Below the pieces are notes generated by a model, which made no database searches, was not told the DNA's origin, and saw nothing but the letters and a program-made list of their open reading frames with translations. DNA of 64,000 bases from Oscillospiraceae bacterium (lineage in GTDB: Bacteria > Bacillota > Clostridia > Oscillospirales > Oscillospiraceae). Shown piece after piece: positions 60,502-64,000 of the stretch. Each line of letters starts with the position of its first letter. Position 1 is the first letter of the stretch. Location: positions 1 through 64,000 of the forward strand of contig JAJPYE010000043.1 of the NCBI GenBank assembly GCA_021205095.1, written 5' to 3'. The position numbers and the translations under genes were made by a program.

Positions 60502-61626
60502 TTATGGTTCTGTCTCTGCCTCAGCGGCACAACTGTCTGTCCATACGCAGTCCATATACCGCAGATAGATGGGATTTAACGGAAGCCGCGCCAGGTCGCC
60601 CACCCGGCAGTCGATGCCTGTCACATCCAGCGCCACCGCCTCTGTATACACAACACCCAGCACAGGAACGGTCTGTCCGTTCACGCTGGCGCATAGGCTG
60701 GCGCTGCGCCGGACAAGTCGCCGGGCCTGTCCCGCCAGCGCCCGGAGACCGCTGACAAAATCCTTTTTCCCGCTGCCTGCTTCCAGGCTGAGGCCGTGCA
60801 GCGTCCCGACGCAGACGGTGGCGATCCGCATATCCTGCTTCGCAGTGAAGCGGGCGGCATAGCCCACCGTGGCCCCGGCAGGCAGGGTTCTCAGCTCGTC
60901 AATCGACGCCTCGCACACGCCCACAGTTTTCAGCCCGAAGCGTTCCCCGTGGAGAATACGTCCCAGCATGGCGGAGCCGACCCGCACCGCATCCAGACGG
61001 GTTTCCGGGAAGTAAAACAGCGCCGCAGAGCTGGCACAATGTCTTATGCCCACGTCATACCCCGCCCGCTCCAGCGTCTGAACGGTCTTCTGGAACAGAT
61101 AAAACTGCCGCATGGTCAACCGACGGTTCGCGCCGAAGGCAAAATGAGTATATATGCCGGTGAAGCGTATATCCGGAAATTGGTCGTATATCCGGAAAAT
61201 CTGCTCCGACTCCCCGGCGACGAAGCCAAACCGGCCCAGGCCCGTGTCTACCTGAATGTGGGCCTGGGGGAAGACATGGAGCCGCCTCGCCGCCTGGGTC
61301 AGCGCCTGGGCGTCCTCTGTGCTGCCGACAGAGAGGGTGACAGGCAGGGTCAGGAGCGCTTCCAACTCCTCCGGCTCCGTCACTGGACGCATCATCAGTA
61401 CCTCTGTCACAGGAACGCCATATTCGCAAATCCTTTTCGCGTCCGAAGGCTCTGTCACGGCAAAGTGATCTATGCCCTGGGCGGAAAAAGTCCGAACCAT
61501 GGCCTCCAGTCCCAGTCCATAGCCGTTCGCCTTCACAGTTCCATAGAGTAGCGCCGATCCCGCCGCCTTTTGCACAAGTCGGATATTTTCCTCCATCAAA
61601 TCCTTTTGGACGATGTATCTTCTCAT
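60502..61626 (-). CDS. alr: alanine racemase
   Basis: LLYGTVKANGYGLG, HIQVDTGLGRFGF, GYAARFTAKQDMRIATV. Confidence 0.88.
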   Translation of the reverse strand: MRRYIVQKDLMEENIRLVQKAAGSALLYGTVKANGYGLGLEAMVRTFSAQGIDHFAVTEPSDAKRICEYGVPVTEVLMMRPVTEPEELEALLTLPVTLSVGSTEDAQALTQAARRLHVFPQAHIQVDTGLGRFGFVAGESEQIFRIYDQFPDIRFTGIYTHFAFGANRRLTMRQFYLFQKTVQTLERAGYDVGIRHCASSAALFYFPETRLDAVRVGSAMLGRILHGERFGLKTVGVCEASIDELRTLPAGATVGYAARFTAKQDMRIATVCVGTLHGLSLEAGSGKKDFVSGLRALAGQARRLVRRSASLCASVNGQTVPVLGVVYTEAVALDVTGIDCRVGDLARLPLNPIYLRYMDCVWTDSCAAEAETEP

Positions 61627-61860
61627 TTTTTCAGGTGTCCTTTCCTACAACATACCTACAGCATACTCCATAGAAATATAATTGTAGCATCATAGTTGCA
61701 TCAAAACTGCATCACTTGTTTTAAGATTTTCACAAAAAACACAAACAAATCTATAAATTCGCCGCCTGCTCTTTTTAGACGCATTGGGGGCAGATTTCGT
61801 TTCAAAACAACGCAAATTTTGACAGAAGGAAAGCCTTACATCTCTATTAAATTGTTATAA

Positions 61861-62661
61861 TTATAAATTGAACCGAAGATTGGCCCACGTCAAAAACACC
61901 GGCACAGTGAAGCTGCCGCCGGACTGGGTATACCCGGCCATGTCCGAGGTCAGCTCCACCTCCAGCGAGGCCTCATATGCGTTCATTTCATTTTCCTGGA
62001 AGTAGTATTCCTCCAAGCCCACCGCAGACGCCATATAAAACGCCACCTCCGTAGCGTAATAGACCTCATAGGGTTCATCGCTGGCCACAGCTACCGCGTA
62101 ATCCCCCGGCGACTCAGTGACTGCCTCATCATAGTCCGTCCAATAGATGTTCAGACCCACCACGGTCTCGGAAAGGTCGCTCACAAGCGCTGTCACCGTC
62201 ACAGGACGCATCACCTCATAGCCGTTGAGGAACTCCAGAGGATTCAAGGCGTAGCCGCCCAGCGCTACCTCCCAGAGAATCGCGCTTTGTCCATCCTGCC
62301 CCACATACAGCCAGGGAACAGGCTCATTCTCTTGAAGCGTCTCGTTCCACAAAATCGAATCGTCCAGCAACCGGGCATATATGCCATCCACTGTGTCTTC
62401 CGCCGCTATTACTGCGTCCTCTGCCGTTAGCTGCCGTCCCTGCTCCAGAGCAACGCGGGACTCGTATGCCTGGGAGAGATATAACAGCTCCTCCACGGAC
62501 AGGTCGGACAAGAGGCTCAGATCTACCGTCTCCACCTCCACCGTCTGAACCGTGGATTCCAGCCGCTCATCCTGCACCTGCAAAACGAATCCCGGCAGGA
62601 GCAAGCTCAGGCTTACCGTCAGCAGCGCCCCGCATATCCAGGCGGCTGTTTTTCCGTTCAT
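61861..62661 (-). CDS. hypothetical exported/membrane-anchored protein in kinase operon
   Basis: N-terminal signal/TM; overlaps upstream histidine kinase stop by ATGA. Confidence 0.6.
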   Translation of the reverse strand: MNGKTAAWICGALLTVSLSLLLPGFVLQVQDERLESTVQTVEVETVDLSLLSDLSVEELLYLSQAYESRVALEQGRQLTAEDAVIAAEDTVDGIYARLLDDSILWNETLQENEPVPWLYVGQDGQSAILWEVALGGYALNPLEFLNGYEVMRPVTVTALVSDLSETVVGLNIYWTDYDEAVTESPGDYAVAVASDEPYEVYYATEVAFYMASAVGLEEYYFQENEMNAYEASLEVELTSDMAGYTQSGGSFTVPVFLTWANLRFNL

Positions 62662-64000
62662 ACCCGGCCTCCGTTCAAATCCACCGTGACGACGGTACCC
62701 TTCCCCTCCTTACTGCGAAAGGACATGGTTCCCCCGTGCAGCGCGGCAATCTCCTGACACAGCGCCAGTCCCAGGCCCACGCCGCCCTGTGCGCGGCTGC
62801 GGGATTTGTCCACCCGGTAAAAAGCCTCGGTAATGCGGGACAGCTCCGCCTCCGCCATCCCCCGGCCATTGTCTATCACCTGGATGCGGCAGCCGTCCTC
62901 TGTCATTTCCGAAGTAACATAAATGTTCCCAGGCCCGTCCATGGCCTTTCGGGCGTTGTCGACCAGATTAATGACCAAGGATTTTACCAGATCCGCCTCC
63001 AAAAGGCACCGACCTTCCTGACAGCGGCATTGCAGCGTTATGTCCTGCTGGGTCATAGAGGGCCGCAGCATATGGACAAGTCCTTTTATCACCGCCGCGG
63101 GCGATCCCTCCGCCAGGGAGAAGTCCCGCTTTTTCAGCACCAGCAGATCCAGCAGCTTAAAGGACAGGCTCTCCAGCCGCCGCCCCTCGGAAAAGATATA
63201 GTTAGCCGCCTGCTGCTGTTCCTCCGGGGACAGGCTCTGGCTCCGAATCAGGTCGGCGTAGCCAATGATCGAGGTCATGGGCGTTTTCAGCTCGTGGGCG
63301 AAGCTGCCCATGAACTCCTCCTGACGACGCATGGCGTCCTGGAGCTGGGCAATATTCCCCTCCACCTGGTCGGTCATGTAGTTGAAGTCCTCCGCAAGCT
63401 GCTGAAACTCGTCCCCGGAATGGATGTCCGCCCGGCTGGCATAATTGCCCCCGGCGATTTGCCGGGTCACGCGGGACAGCTTATACAGGGGCCGGGTCAG
63501 ATAGGTAGCCATAGCCCAGCTCATTACCGCGCCCACCAGCACCACGGCCAGGAGTAGCCGGTAATAGATGGCAAGCTGACTGTCCCGCAGCTCGTACAGG
63601 TCGGACACGTCATAGACGGCGTCCAGATACAGGTACTCGCCATTCACCTGCAGCGTGCCGGAAACCTGGAGCTGACTGACACTCTCCTGGCGGTACAGGC
63701 GGACATAGCACCGTCCCTCCTCCCAGGAGGCGCTATCCGCAGTCTCAAAGGGCAGGGAGCCGCTGCGATACAGCACCCCGGAATCGCTGGAAAGGCGCAG
63801 GGCGCTCCACTGGGTATCGCTTTGGTCGTCCAGCTGGCGGAGCGTGGAGCCAAGGTCGGAAAGCTCGCTTTGCAGGGAAATGCTGTTTGCCAGCACCATG
63901 GTGTTTTCTATCATGCGATAGCTCTTTATGGCTGTGTCCCGCTGGTTTTCCAGGCTCTGCCGGAAGGAAACAGAAATGAGGATGCTTCCCCCCGCGCCGA
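62658..64000 (-). CDS. HAMP-containing sensor histidine kinase (5' end beyond window)
   Basis: GSFAHELKTPMTSIIGYADLIRSQ, NLVDNARKAMDG, GGVGLGLALCQEIAALHGG; frame open to window end. Confidence 0.92.
   Translation of the reverse strand, partial: GAGGSILISVSFRQSLENQRDTAIKSYRMIENTMVLANSISLQSELSDLGSTLRQLDDQSDTQWSALRLSSDSGVLYRSGSLPFETADSASWEEGRCYVRLYRQESVSQLQVSGTLQVNGEYLYLDAVYDVSDLYELRDSQLAIYYRLLLAVVLVGAVMSWAMATYLTRPLYKLSRVTRQIAGGNYASRADIHSGDEFQQLAEDFNYMTDQVEGNIAQLQDAMRRQEEFMGSFAHELKTPMTSIIGYADLIRSQSLSPEEQQQAANYIFSEGRRLESLSFKLLDLLVLKKRDFSLAEGSPAAVIKGLVHMLRPSMTQQDITLQCRCQEGRCLLEADLVKSLVINLVDNARKAMDGPGNIYVTSEMTEDGCRIQVIDNGRGMAEAELSRITEAFYRVDKSRSRAQGGVGLGLALCQEIAALHGGTMSFRSKEGKGTVVTVDLNGGRV

Overview
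GC-rich 64 kb chromosomal window from a Clostridia-type Firmicute, probably an Oscillospiraceae-like gut anaerobe (inferred from gene content: spo0A, spoIIID, spoIIQ, bcd/etf, 2-hydroxyacyl-CoA dehydratase-type proteins). Most of it is housekeeping or metabolic: the pgk-tpiA-gpmI-eno glycolytic block, tgt-yajC, glnS, alr, gdhA, a polar amino-acid ABC transporter, a methylthioadenosine salvage trio, a CoA-transferase/etfAB/bcd block and a large modABC-moe/moa/mob operon. I found no rRNA, tRNA, CRISPR array, prophage or transposase. The points most worth a second look are: (i) a Spo0A whose phosphoacceptor Asp is replaced by Glu while its DNA-binding domain looks intact; (ii) a nested-hairpin intergenic element next to xerD, flanked by 7-bp direct repeats; (iii) a structured leader plus terminator upstream of modA (candidate Moco-type riboswitch), and a yybP-ykoY-like Mn riboswitch before mntP; (iv) a 5'-truncated ftsH beside a frameshifted DUF308 gene; (v) a standalone cluster of one 2-hydroxyacyl-CoA dehydratase-type activase and two component-like proteins; (vi) several clean operator-like palindromes (XRE locus, amino-acid ABC transporter, LysR/OYE locus). 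All calls are from reading the sequence; no database search was run.
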